From the NCBI RefSeq assembly GCF_000512585.2, contig NC_089241.1, positions 7,892,001 through 7,956,000 of the forward strand: a stretch of 64,000 nt of DNA. The letters are read 5' to 3'. The position numbers and the translations under genes were made by a program. The DNA is from Kwoniella bestiolae CBS 10118 (lineage: Eukaryota; Basidiomycota; Tremellomycetes; Tremellales; Cryptococcaceae). Under the pieces are notes generated by a model that was not told the DNA's origin, ran no database searches, and was given only the letters and a program-made list of their open reading frames with translations. Below are positions 11,222 to 24,900 of the stretch, piece by piece. Each line of letters starts with the position of its first letter. Within the stretch, counting starts at the first letter, position 1.

Positions 11222-13013
11222 ATGTGACAAAGACTCTGAAAGATTTCCTCGACTATAAGTATCTTGTAAGATCGTCTGGAGAATGGTCGAAAAATCGAAA
11301 TTTTTCGATAGATAATAACGTGTGTTGAAGCCTTGTCGAGCGATGAAACGATTTATCCTAATGTGATGTATAGCAGTATGCGATGTACACAAGCAAGAAC
11401 AACGCCCTCTGGGGGTACCTTTGGCGTCTCAGTGTCGTTTCGTGTCGTGTTTGAGGGGTGGTTTCGTTTCGTCTGCGTCTACCTTGACGTTTCGAAGATT
11501 TGGGAGAAGGATGAGGCAAGGAGTTACCTTGATGGGTCAGACGAGTTTAGAGAAGTCTTCTGGTTGTGAAGCAGTTCGAAGTGCTGGAAACGTGAGGTCC
11601 AAGCACCTGATCGTACTGATGATAATCGACACAAAAGGAGAGAGTGAAAGATCTCGTCAGCACAATCAAATGAGAATCCGAAAGTCGTGCTTTTTATGAA
11701 TCCACTCACCTCAAATTCAAGGTTCACGAGATGCAGGTATGACGAAAGACTTGAAAAGCTTCTCCAAGATCCGGATGTGAAGAGAGTTGTAAGTTGTCTG
11801 GTTTGTTTCTTGAGAACAACACTAAAACTCCTTGAACCGATAAATGGGCGTTCGAGGGGTGTCTGTGGTGTTTGACTCCTTTGAACAGCGTGTGATGTGT
11901 GACAGGTGGATGTGGTTGTGGTGGTGCACGGAGATATTCGGTTTGACCAAAAGTAAAAGTAAAACCAAGAGTCGTGTTCTTGTGTGTGTCTGAAGGAGAA
12001 AACCCCAAACAACGACCAAAGTCCGTTGGATTTACCGCCGGCAGAGGCAGGCAGGAAGTTGTAATGAAAAGAGGTCAAAAGGGAACCTCTGTAGATGCGA
12101 GGGGGAAGAGGGAGGGTTTGAGGCGAAGTGGGTCGATCAGATGAGGTTATACTGGTTTTTCGTCGATCACGATGTACACCTGCACTGTTAAAAGCTAAAA
12201 CAAAGGATTCTTCTGCTATGACGTTGCACGCTGATCTCTCCCTTTCTTGTTTGATTTCCCTCTTCTTGACCCCTTGAAGATTAGGTCGATCTTGTGATCC
12301 TGTGCTATGAAGATTCTAAATCTGAAGAGCTGAGCTTCGCTTCGAGGTTGAGAACAAAAGGAATATATGTGTTTTTGGCGAAACACAGTCCTTTGAGAGC
12401 GTGTTGGACTTTGGATTCCGGTGTTGACCCCTCAAAGCCTATTATGAGCCTAGTAAAGGGAGGGTACGGTACTGTCGATACTTCTCCCGGCGGTTCCGTC
12501 TGGTGTATCCCCCTGTGCAACGAAGAAAGGGAAGAGGAAGAACAAAAACAAGGGGAATTGATTGTTCGAATAGAAGAAAAAGGAAAACAACGTGGAGTGA
12601 TAAAAGGGGCTTTCCTTTTTACCGTTCTGCCAATTTCCTTCCTTTCAAAATAGCAGTCGAAGTAGACAATATAATGATATTTAGGCGAAGTCAATCACGA
12701 ATTTATCCACGATCAGACTTTGCACTCTTGATCAAGTTTGATCAACTCGTTCCCTCCTTTGAGTGCCGCCGGTCCGAAGTGTGCAGATGCCCTCCAGGTG
12801 TCCTCGTGATCGATTCGTACTCGAACTAAAAAAGCAGAATTACTATTTCCGCTTTTCCAGACCAAAAGCTAATCCGTAAGGGGCTGTTCGATGCCAATCC
12901 CTGCTTATTCGATTCGATTTTGAGCACTACGGACTACGGATAATTTAAAGGTATGTCTCCGTGTGTGTGGGTTGAGGTGTGTGCGTGTGCGTGTGCTACC
13001 CAAGTTTTGATCC

Positions 13014-13080
13014 GATAACGGCGGTTTATCAAATGACAGATATTGATATTCGGAATTTCTGATAACCGTTTGGTCGATAA
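13014..13080. promoter_or_regulatory. cluster of GATA-type motifs
   Basis: GATAAC at 13014, its inverted partner TTATC at 13026-13030 (together the near-palindrome GATAACGGCGGTTTATC), GATATT at 13045, GATAAC at 13061 and GATAA at 13076. Fungal GATA factors bind such cores. Density in a gene-free region about 1.8 kb upstream of the bHLH start is suggestive only. Confidence 0.3.
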
Positions 13081-13823
13081 TGGCAGCCTCTGGGAATGTC
13101 GCTAGCGCGTGCGCGTCGTGAAGGAGGTGGCTGCTATTCGTTTCGTCACTTCGTTGTGCTGTTGCCTTGTGAAGGCTCGAATTGATGACCGAGGAGCCAC
13201 TTCACTTCGAGTTTGACTGAGCGCCCTTGCTTAACCAATAAGAGCTAATTCGAGATCTTGTGAACGCTATGATCTTGCTCAATCCTTTGATCCACAATTA
13301 CAAACCTTAAGAATGTCCAAAGGTATGTTTTGCGGATATCCAGAGAAGGGTGGCGTTGATATTGAGATTGATGATCTGAACGATGTAGTTGGACGTCTCA
13401 ATGGCTGAAGCGTCAATGTAGCCTGAAAAGCGGTGTTTGAATACAAAGCTCGAAGTATCCGTCCGTGGCAAGGGTTGTTTCTGTTCCTTACCTCAGGTGA
13501 GAGTGCTCTGATCGGCCAGTCGGCTATGGCGTGAGTCGTAAGCGAGCAGCTTCCACCGTATTGAGGAGCTACTGAACTTGTTGAGTTGTTGAGTCGTAAA
13601 GTGATTGATGGACGGTAACAAGCAAACAAGCTCACATAGAGAGATGTCGAATAGAATCAGATTGATTGACGTCAATCGGAGCTGATGATGACACAGCGGA
13701 AGTGGTGGGATTTAGATCCGAAATAACCTTTATCGATGATGTATGCGAAGACTACGCTAAAAAGGCGCTATATCGGGAATAACTATCAATTGATTGATGA
13801 TGATACAGTACAACAGACTCGCA

Positions 13824-13843
13824 AAGAAGAAGAAGAAGAAGAA
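13824..13843 (+). repeat. AGA/GAA trinucleotide microsatellite
   Basis: Short run of AGA triplets in the gene-free region; no coding context. Confidence 0.85.
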
Positions 13844-16800
13844 TCAAGGTCAAAAGCGCGAGCTGCCTTGTGTTTGTGGTCGATGTAAATTTAATCTGAT
13901 CAGACGAATAAGCTATGACACTATGACAGTAATTGATTAAAGATTGTAAGGGTGATCTGACATTCCCTCCCTCCTGACTGCTCTAGTATTTATTTTAATC
14001 AAGTTGGAAAGTCGGCAAGTTGTGGAATGAGGAGTGGTAAAGGGGGTATTAACCTCGGCGATCATGCGTGTTACGTTGAATGTTGTTGTTTTACCGACAA
14101 GGAGAAATAGAGAAAGGTCAACAGAAGATCAAAGACATTTTTTTAAACTGTGGTAAAACACTAAAAAAGAGGTATGGGTAAGAGGATTACACGAATAATA
14201 TCATATGCTTATTCCGAACGAGAGCTGATCTCACCTGAAGGAGGCAAAGGAGAAAAGACCTTTTTACGGAATCTTCCATTATAACGTACATTCTTTATTC
14301 GGGTAGGGTAGTATCATTACACATGCAGCGGTGACATCTAGGGAAAACGGCGTTGCTTGTGCTGCCTGTCGCTTGACGGGCAGTGCAGGAGGGGTGTGGT
14401 ACCGTACGTCTTGGAGCGGCTGACCTTCTTTTGATCCCAACAAAGCCAAACCCACAAGTTGGATTCCACACCAGGCTCATGATTCCGATCACACGGGTAT
14501 GATGATTAAGGGAATCTCATCGTCTTCTTTTCCCTGAACTGGATTTTACGTTAAAACACTTTTTACGCTTTTTTGGTCCTGGTGTTTTTCCCTGCTTCTA
14601 CCTGGACTATTCCAAAAAGATGAGCCCCAGCCGCTTACCAGCCGCTGATATCTTGACATTCCTGCGAGCGCGCTTAATCCGACCACTAAAGTTGGCAGAT
14701 GGTACGTTAGAGATCAACGCGATACTTTCCCTCGAAGTCTCGTGCCCGTCCATCCACACTCAGTCGATCAGACGATCTCCGTCCGCAAGCCATCGAACAC
14801 TCGATGATCGTGCCATTCACAAGGGTTTAGTACTTGGCAGTTGGTGGGTTGACCTCGAGTGACTTCTGCGATAGTCGATATCTGCATTCAGGTCATCATG
14901 TTGATCACTCATGTGATCTCTCGGAGGTATGTGATCACGATGGAGATCGTGTAGGGGCAGGTGTACATTGAGGGTCCGGGCATCGTCCGTGGCCTGCTGT
15001 CATGGGGTGAGTCGTGTACCAAATGCATGTCAACGAGAACGAGAAAAGAAGGGATCTGCAAGAAAAGAACGTAAGTTGTCTGAATTATCCGTCGTAAAGC
15101 CACCTTAAACCCGCCATGATTAGCAATTGCTTTCGTAAAACCGAAATTCCAGAGAATGACTTTTTCGCTTACGTTGATGGCTTCAGAACTGCAAGGTGCA
15201 ATCGAAACTCTGTCTTTGCTTCTTTCGGATGGACCGATAGGTCTCTTTCAGTCTTTGCTGTTCGTAGCAACATACAGCGTGCACCTCCCGTACCTTGCCC
15301 AAGCACGGGTTTCGTCGCCGAGAAAAAGCCAGAAGCCATGTTCAGATCTGATAAGTAAGACAATTTCTCTCAGAGGCTGTGGCCAAGCAAAGCTGACGCG
15401 AATGTGGACGGTTCGCACCATTCGTACCATCTTGAAAGTCGGGTCGATCCTGTTCCTCAAGTTACCGAGTGAGGAGTACGCACTCCTTCATGTGTATCGT
15501 AATTCTACGCCTTATACAGAGAAAATCTAGCTTAAATTGAACCTAAGACCCAAAAACGACGAACAGCTGATCGACATCGATTACTGTATCCTGTCATTGG
15601 TTTTTCCGATCCCGAGGTGAGGTTATGTGAGACGACGACTTATCTCTAAGCGAAATGCCAGAGATCTGTTGCAGCCAATCCATCTTAAAGCCCTCCTTGG
15701 CCCACCTCCGAGCTGTACGAGAGGCCAAAGAAGGAGACCGAGATCAACTGTACGAGTACCAGAGTTTTGTATTCATGCTATTCTCGTAATCAGTCCGACT
15801 CCTCAGACAGACAGGCTGGGGTGAGACAATCCGATCCAGCGATGGTCTCGCAAGAGAAGATAGGCATCATCGTCATCATCTCCCAACTAACCATTCACGT
15901 GATTAGACAAAAGCTTATTAATCCCTCTTTTGTCATTGAATCTGAATTCCGAATGCACGCCTTTGGGGATATCGCTCTATACATAGTAAAGGAGGATTAC
16001 GTGGTCCCTACATGGGATCTTCTCGGCAACTTGCGGTCCTAACACGCCAAGAGGCTTAGGGTTTGTCACTCGTCCTCTCACTCCATAAACTGCGGGATGT
16101 ACTCGATATCACTTTGATCAGTAGTGTTTAATTTGACTCCACCTGTTCAGTGACCATGACCAGTAGTCTGGGAGGCTACTTTAGGTGCTATCAGGATTTA
16201 TCTGACGAAGTACCAAGACTAGCAAGCGTACATTTTTCACATGCAACGTTACCTGACTTCCGCGACGTTTTAGTGGGAAGATTACCCCTTATTCCCGCTT
16301 AAAGACCGCATGCGTCATCAAGTAGATCTGATCACGCCGATGCTTGTTCGGTTCGGGACGGAGATCACGTTGATTCCCAAAAGGAATTTTTGCATGCTGT
16401 CTCAGTCGTTCTGCTGCTACCCAGCTCGTCGTGCCAATCACAAAGCCAAGCTCATGTGGCAAGGGGCAAAAGGTGTGGACGGACCAACATGTCCGAGGAT
16501 CTGACGATGTACCTCGACTGGTGGCCAATTCGCGACGGAGGCGGAGGGGCGTGTCCAGATTCGTTTGTCTTCGCATGACGTTCCATCATCACGTTAAATT
16601 CAGGACATCGTTGATCACAGCGGCTATGTACCCTGATCTAGAGACTCGGAGAAACAATTACGTACCTATAAAAAATTAAAACACACAAAATACCCGAAGC
16701 AAACAAAGGTTTCGATAAGCGATAGGCGAGGCAGCTCCAACAGCAGAGCACTGTAAATCACGAATGGTTACTACGCTATGCCTAATCGTGGCGGTCCTCG

Positions 16801-18999
16801 ATGAGCTGTGCTCTCCTAGTAGGGTCGTGCTTCACTGCGATTCAAGGAGGGATTATCAGATCGAGCCATCCGGCTTGAAACAAGACCGAGGGGGTGGAAT
16901 GTGGCTTTTCGTGTCTCTTTGTCAGATCTCGTCTGTTTCTCCATTTACAGTTTTCAGTCGAGGTTCCCTGCTCAGGTCGAAGGCAGACTGCTATTGTTCG
17001 CTGTCCACTGGCCTCGAACGTAAGTAAAGAATTTAGGTCTCGCATTGGATTGGGGACGTACAACGAGAGCTTTGATGGCTCGCAATGGTAGCTTGGTAGA
17101 TGTAGATGTACTGTAATCAAATGGCATGACCGAGACCGACCTGAAATCGTCCATGTGATGGCATGAGAAAGGAACTCCTGGGAATGTGTGTGTGTCTATG
17201 AGTGAAAGTGAGGTCGATAAGTGGTCATGTGAGACTTCATGAGATAGCCATGTAGATTTGCAAACCCTTCTTCGTCTCTTCCCTCTGAATAGCAGTCTGA
17301 ACTATCACGAGGTCCTCAGCCAACAACATTGGTTGCCATGTGCACATAGAAAAGCAGAGAAAGGATTCTTTGGTTTCGATGCGCAAACGCAAGAGAAGGC
17401 CCGTCATTTGTCTATTCTCCTCGCGCCCCATCGCCTTTGAGCACCCATTGCAAAGGATATTCAGTCCAGAGGGATAGCACCGATGATTATATGGAAAGGA
17501 GACAGTAGCAAGCGGGTGGAAGGGATTGAAGAACAGGAATTGGAATCACGATAGCTGAGTGAGCATTCCCTGGACTGAAGTACGTTTCCCACCCCCCATA
17601 TCTGTGAGCAAAATCCCAATGGCTCGACTGGGCCTGTTGGATAGTTTATCTCACTCGTCTGTCTCTCGGGTTCGTGTGCCGAAAGGTCAGAGCAAGTCAG
17701 CAGATATGCAATCAACGGAAACGACTTGGGTCGTGTTATATCAGAAAGGGAATAGCTTGGATATCGCATCGTTACGCGGAAGGTTACAACTTTTGTAGCG
17801 GAACGAAGATGATAATCAAAAGAGCAGAATGTGAGGGTTGGAAATAGGTGGCAAAGCTTGCTGAGGTAATGCCTGTCTGGAGGGGGAATGCGGGTAGTAT
17901 CACTCGTGCGATAGCTGGCGAGAGGGGGACTCAATAAGTGAGTTAGAAGAAGGAGAAGGAGGTTGATAGATATTACAGGACTGGGAGAACGAAGTCAGTC
18001 AGCAATAGGGAACAATCCTTCTCGCTTTTACGTCCTCGGCTTACACCAATACATCATTCTCCTCCTTATTCGTTTAATCATGCTCATCACAAAGACGAAA
18101 CACAGGAGAGCGAGAAGAGGAGCAGAGGATTGCTGAATGATCAAGTGGAATTGAGGGTACACCTTCCGATTTCCTCTGTTCCCTTCACGGCCAGCCCGCA
18201 CACCCCAGACCATATCTCAGAACCAGCTCTTTCCCTCTCTATCACAAAGATAGACAATACTTCCCTACTCACCCTCCACCCGCTTCTCACCATCATCTTC
18301 TGACCCTCACAGGTACAGGTACAGTGATCTATAATCTCTATCATAATCCAAGGAGAGTCACAAATATCGACCGTGAGATCTAGAATTCGTCTTATGAACA
18401 ATTTTAAGGGTCACCATGTAATCGATTGACTGGCGCTCGCTTTCAAGTTAGAACGCTCCCCGACATCTCATCATGATGCTGTATACCGACTTGATGAGCC
18501 GTCACACCTCACACTTATCCTACAACTCGTCGTTATCAAACTTCCACAACAAGAAGAGTTCAGTCGATCAACATCTTCCACTTGCAACAGAACATCCGAT
18601 GTTGACATGTACGCATTAGATTTAGGCTCACCTGAGTAAATCAGACCAAGTTGACGAGTCAAGATCTTGTCCCTGCATTATTATATATCCTCTGACAGAA
18701 ACGGGCGTCGTCATCTTCGACTTGTCATCAACGTACGTGGTCTACCATGCGATTGAACAGGTTCCCTCACCGTAGTGGAGGATTAGACATCGTGCCGTAG
18801 TCTTCGTACCATACAATTGATAATGTTAGATGATATAATGCATTAAGGTAAAATCTATAATCACCAAGCAGGTATATGCAAAGCACGGTATTTTACTACT
18901 TTGAGAGATCCTGGTGGATATAGTCCGTCCATATACTACAGTTATTTCTTATCCCCATAATGTCGAAGAACGACCAAGCGGGAGACGTCCTACCCTAAT

Positions 19000-21900
19000 C
19001 TATTCCTCATCACCTTTCTCCTTCTTCTCCGCAGCTCTGTAAAGTTCCTTGTACTTGCCTGATTTCTCGCACAGGGATTTGAACAGCGAATCGTCTTTTC
19101 GAAGGAGGTTCTGCGTATCACCCAACATTAATTAGTTAATTACCACAAGCATTTAGAGTACTGTGTGAATTAACGCGACGGCTCACAATGGGCGTATCAA
19201 ACTCTGCTACCTTCCCATCGGACAGGACCAACAACCTATCGTAATCTATGACAGAAGACAATCGATGTGCGATAGTGAGCAAGGTCGAATCTTTGAACTC
19301 TGATCGAATGGCTGCTTGGATAGCTTCATCAGTTGCGAAATCGACCGAGGCGGTAGCTTCGTCCATTATCTGTTGGCCATTGATTACGACAACATCAGCA
19401 ACTGATTGTACGCATGAATACTCCATACACCGACACTTCGGTGTCTCACACATATGCTCCGAAAATCATCGTAAAGCTGATACACCCTGATGGTCGACAA
19501 AGAAGGCGCAATCACTCACAATCAAGTTACTTCTCCTCAACAACGCCCTAGCCATAGCTACTAATTGTCTCTGACCCTGCGAGAAATTACTTCCACCCGC
19601 CGACACCTCAGTAGTCAACGTGATGATCGATTTGGCTCCCACCCCGGTAGATCCAGAGGGTACGGGCGAGCTCGCTCTCAGTGCATCTTCAGCGGCCAAA
19701 GCTCCCAATCGCTTGGAAGACGGCACTCTGGACGGTACTCGACTTGAAGGTGGGGAGTCGGATGAACCGCCCAAATTGACTCTCGCTAAGGCATCTAGGA
19801 GCTCTTCGTCGGTGTGCTCATTGAACGGATCGAGGTTTTCACGAACAGTTCCTGAGAATAAGACGGCATCTACAAGTGCGGAATGTCAGCTCATTTTCAA
19901 ACCAAGAGTCTACCTGACTGACCTTGCGGGATATAGGTGATTCGAGATCGCTATATCACATCAACTGATCAGCAACACATATCCGTGCTGTGCCTTGTTG
20001 ATAAGATAGGCTTACCAGATCATCCACCCCAATTTTGGTGATATCAATCCCATCCAACACCACTTTACCTCCATACGGCTCAGTAAATCTTAAAAGACTC
20101 ATAGCCAGCGTAGATTTCCCACTACCTGTTCTACCTATCAACCCAATCTTCTCACCAGCCCTGATATCGAAAGACCCCTTGAACACGGTAGGTAGATCAG
20201 GCGCATATTTGATCTCTAGATCTTGCACGCTCAGGAAATGATCCTTGGTATTCGTTGATGGCCAGTACGCAGGTGGACGATTAGATGGAATGACGGAGGG
20301 TGGTTCTTGAGGTAACAACAGGTATTCCTGTACTCGTTCGACGGAGTTGAAGTCCATTTCCAACTGTCCCCAGAATCTTGACACCCAATAACAGGCCGAG
20401 ACGAAGGACTGAGCAGATACGATGGCCATACCTGCTGATCCGGCTGGCACGGCTCCACTCAGAGCGAATAATGTGGTCAGAAAGACTGAGATGGCGCCAA
20501 GAACGTCAAATCGTAGAAGGAGCTGAACATGGGATCTGTGAGCTACTTATGCAGCATGATTAATGGTCGCCAGCTTACCCATCGGTTCATCATCTATACC
20601 AGTTGCAACACTTATTCGTCAGCTGCTATTTCATGTGCTATGGCTTGCCCAGACCTACCCAATAATAGTAAAACGCCTGATGAGTCTTGTCGACCTGTTC
20701 ACATAGTTGCTTCATGAATCTTGCTTCTACAGAAAACGCTCGAACAGAGATGACACCATCCAGGAGTTCGGCAAAACCGGAGCTACAGTAGAGTCAGCTT
20801 ATATATCCGCAAGAAGGGAGAGAGCTTACAATATAGGGGATTTGAGCTACAGTATGACATCAGCTTATATCGAAACATTTTAACGGTTGAAACAGCTCAC
20901 AGTAGCTTCCAATCTTCTCAAGCTTCTTCCGACTCTCAACTATCGCAACTTCATCAGCAATTACTTCCTTTCCATTCGGGAACAACTCACGTAAACAACG
21001 GAGTATTGGTAGTACAAGTAACTGATGACAGCGGCAGGGACCAAAAACCATGGTACGATAGCAGCCACAACGACCTATAGGCCAGATCACTTTCAGCTAC
21101 GGTCCAGGAATTCTAATGAGTGATACACTCACGATCGCACCGATCAAACTTGCTACGTAAATGATGACAGTTCTCAGAGCACCATTGAGGGATGTATCGA
21201 TGGTTTCGACATCTTGATATCGATATTTGGTCAGCTCCCATACATCTCTGTGGTGCTGAGGTTGGTTGACTCACCTCGAGAAAATCGGTTGATGATTCGG
21301 CCCACAGGGGTAGTATTGAAGAATCGCACGGTAGCTACGAGAGTACGTCAGTCGAGATATCATGTCTGAGAACAGCTGAACTCACATCGCATAACTCTGT
21401 TGAGAAGTCTGTCATGAAGATGACTAGAACGAGCAAGGGCGTCAGCTTGGCCACCTTCCTTTGGTTCACAGTGCACATGGCTTACATAGCAGCACGATAA
21501 GAGCTCCAAGATCCCACTGCACTGGATGCCACGCCGAAGAGAGCCGCACCGAGCACTATCGAGGCGTGTCAGCTATGGTTAGAGGCAGCTGGATTACAAT
21601 ACGACCTAAGCTTACCAATGCCAGTATAGACGGTCAAGTAAAAGCCAGGATTCGTCTGAGCAGGTGGGAAATAGGACTTGATCCCCTTCATTGCTTGAGC
21701 CGTTCCGGTAATATTGGACATCATCACTTGGGTGGTATGGTGCAAGACATGTTGATGCAAGTCTGTGTGATGGTAATGTTGCGTGTTGTCCATCACGGCA
21801 GGCTTGAAGAGGGTGAACAGGGTATCATGGGTCGTCGATTGGGTATTATAAGCTACGAACGGATTGACAGGTCAGTTTCGTTGCCACATTCAGCGGAAGT

Positions 21901-24900
21901 ACAAGCTTACCTTCTCCCCATACTTTGAGCCACCATCGCTCAGCGATAGTCAACCCCTGATTGAGCACTGTGGATTCAAATGCGAGATTTATTAGTTCGT
22001 GAAGTTAGAAGACAAGCGAATGGAGACTTACAAAGAATGAGAAGAGTCCACGCCCAAGTAACATAAGTAGCAGCAACGATATAAAGCTTGTACGTTTCCC
22101 ATTTAACGTTCCCGATAGCTCTTTCCTCATCTAGGAGTATTCCAGTAATGTCAGTATACACAAAGGACGGTGGACAACGGTACATACCTTGAATCAATTT
22201 CTTTCCTGGTCCTTTCTTCTTGACCTTCTTCTCAGCAGCATCGACGGTCTCGACTTCATCTTCGACCTCTTCTTTAGCTACGATAGCTTCAGATTTAGTC
22301 ACCTCAGCTTCTTCCAACGCGACTAAACCATCTAATTCTCCCGCTGCGCGAAGCTCATCAGGTGTACCTTGAGCATCGATCCGGCCATCAAGAATTCGGA
22401 CAAGGTAATCAGAGGAGGGGAGGAGAAGTTCGACGTGATGAGATACCAGAATCTATCGTCACAAAGAGTAAGCTGGGTACATCCACTAGCTACATTCAGC
22501 GGGGACAACCGCTCACAATCGTACGACCCTTGAGTATAGGTCCATTCAGGCATTTATCGGTAAGGTGTTTGGCAGTATGCGAATCGACAGCTGCGAGTGG
22601 ATCATCAAGTAGGACGTGCTGGGTATAAGAGTATACAGCTCGAGCAAGGGCAACTCGCGCTTTCTGACCACCACTGTGCAAGAACATTGATCAGTATCGA
22701 AATAGTACTCTACTTTACCACAGCGACGTACCTCAGCGATACCTACACGGATTCACTAGTATCAGCAGATTTCCGATCCAGATCGATACTACCACACTCA
22801 CCCCTTTGGCCCCAATCTCAGTCTGATCACCATCTTCAAGCATATCCAAATCGGGATCTCTAACGCAGTTTCACGATAAGCATCTACCGTTCCGCACCCA
22901 GTCACTTGTCATATACCCGACAAACTCACAAAGCACAAGCTTCCAGAACCATCTCATATCTATCTTCATCGAACTCCTCTCCAAACAGGATATTATCCTT
23001 GATACTCTTCTGCTGCAACCAGGGAGTCTGAGAGGCATAGGCAATCGAATTTCTCAGACCATCTTCGTTGACTTGCGTGTAATTCTTGGGTAGATACGAT
23101 TTGCCACTGAGCAATTCCATTTCACCCAGCAATGCGACCAAGATGGCAGTTTTACCCGATCCGGTGGGACCAGTGATGACTGATAATTTACCTATCGGGA
23201 AGTTCACATTCAAATCCGACAAGGTGAAGTAAGTCTCTTCTTCCTCGTGGGGCGAATCAGTAGAATCTACCGCGGTGGTACTTGTACTTCTTTGGGGTGA
23301 GGGAGGTTCGACTGTGGTTGATGGTTTGGAGCTGGCAGCTGAAGAGACAGAGGTATCGGATTGTTTACCCGTGTTCCATCTGAAGGAAGCGTTCTCAAAT
23401 GAGATCTTGGTGGGAGCAGTATCTTTAGGATCGGACGATCGTTTGAGTGAACAAACCCAATCAGGAACCTCATCTTCAGCTAGGAAATCTTCTATACGCT
23501 TGACCGAAACGTGAGCTTGAAGAAGGATGACCACGAAAGTAGGTATAACGTTGAGGGGCATTCGCAACATCGAAAACAAAGATATGGCGGTGAAGGCGAC
23601 GGACACGGTTAATTCTCGTTTGGCAATGACGATGTAGCAGAAGAAGGAAACTAGCGTGACGAAGATTGGAGCCAGTGACCAAAGAAGGGAGAACCAAATT
23701 CCGTTGAACAACGACCGGACCATTTGTTTCATTTCTTTGGCTCTGGCGTCAGCCGCCCGGTTCTTCCATTGTTCGATCCAGGCGAAGAACTTGATGAATT
23801 GGATGGCGCCGATTAACTCGTTCATCACGCCGATTCTCTTGTCTCTAGCTTTGAGAAGTTCTTGAGTAATCTTAACGCTTCGTTTGGAAACGAACGAGTT
23901 GAGCGGTGTAGCTACGACCAGTACGACTACACCTGCGAAAGCGGACCAGCCCAAAATATTGTATAGGAATACAGAGGCCACGATGATTTCGAAGGGTGCA
24001 CCGTAGATGTAGTATCCACCACTGACAGTGTTTCCAATCCGGTTGGTATCACCTAAGGACCAGAGCATTCGTTAGCTTTGACGATCTTCGTTTCAACTAT
24101 GCTATCAAGCTCACCAGCCATAAGGTTGACCACTTTTCCACTATCCGCATTACTCTTCTTTTCAACTTTGCCACCTTCCTTATCCTTGTTCTCGTCTTCC
24201 TTAGCGGCTACCACACCAGATGCATCTTTTCTTCTGAGGGCTTTATCATAAATCGCAGCTGTCAATTCAGCTTTGATCCTGACCGTCGCTCTTCGACCAT
24301 GCCAGAGGTGCAGGAGATCGACCAAGGCCTAGGGAGAATGATGGGTAATTCAGCTTGTGAAACATGGAAACTTTTCAACAGCTGACTCACCTTCAAGGTG
24401 GAAGCCAAGAAAGCGAGGAAAGCGAAGATGTAGGCTTGAGACATAGCTTTAGGTGATTTGTTATCCAACCCATCCCTGTGACATATATCTTATCAGCTCA
24501 GATTCCACACTGCTCGGTCAAATGATCGAGTTCGAGCAATGTCAAGCTGACTCACAAGATCTTCTTAAGAAAGTAAGGACCAGCATAGTTGAAAACCACC
24601 GCCAACAGGGTCAATCCAGCATCCAATCCTAGATCCAGCTTATTAGCCAAGAAGATCTTCTTCAGCAAGGAGCTAGTCTGCAGTTGTCTAAATCTGTCAA
24701 ATACGACCGAAGTCTGTTGAGTCAAGGACAGTTTGGGTAGATCTTCAGGTTCCAGTTCCTTTGATGCTCCCTCCAAGATGAACTTGTTTACCCAGTTGAA
24801 GGATAACCACGAGTAAAGCGTGACGTCGTCATCTAATGATACTTCGGGCTATAAGATGAACAAGGTGTCAATATCAGTCTTTGTGTAAAAGACACAACAC

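Larger units (their letters stand above)
11222..18999. other. 7.8 kb region without a supported gene
   Basis: This lies between the 5' end of the bHLH gene and the 3' end of the ABC transporter gene. Open frames are short (under about 185 codons), change frame, and show no family motif or consistent splicing. Contents include a GT-rich tract (about 12959-12995), clustered GATAA motifs (13014-13080), a GAA-type microsatellite (13824-13843) and a short GTGTGT run near 17188. I see no reverse transcriptase, integrase or transposase words and no tRNA-like A/B boxes. Likely uses are a long 5' leader or regulatory region of the bHLH gene, noncoding RNA, or decayed sequence. None is shown by the sequence. 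Confidence 0.55.

Noticed and set aside
11524..12078. 184-codon minus-strand open frame upstream of the bHLH gene
   Set aside because: Low-complexity Phe/Ser/Thr-rich reading of a pyrimidine-biased strand; three overlapping frames are equally open. It may be 5' leader of the bHLH gene.
12294..12694. Overlapping open frames on both strands
   Set aside because: The plus frame has no ATG at its start and neither has family features; likely chance.
15116..15530. Open frames of 80-124 codons in the gene-free region
   Set aside because: Two overlapping frames with mixed composition, no motif, no supporting splice partners, and no good start context.
14200..17200. Possible LTR retrotransposon or tRNA genes
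   Set aside because: I found no protease, reverse transcriptase or integrase words, no convincing terminal repeats, and no GGTTCGAATCC-type B box with a matching A box.
17461..17934. 157-codon minus-strand open frame
   Set aside because: Composition is not protein-like, no domain, and no neighbouring exons continue it.
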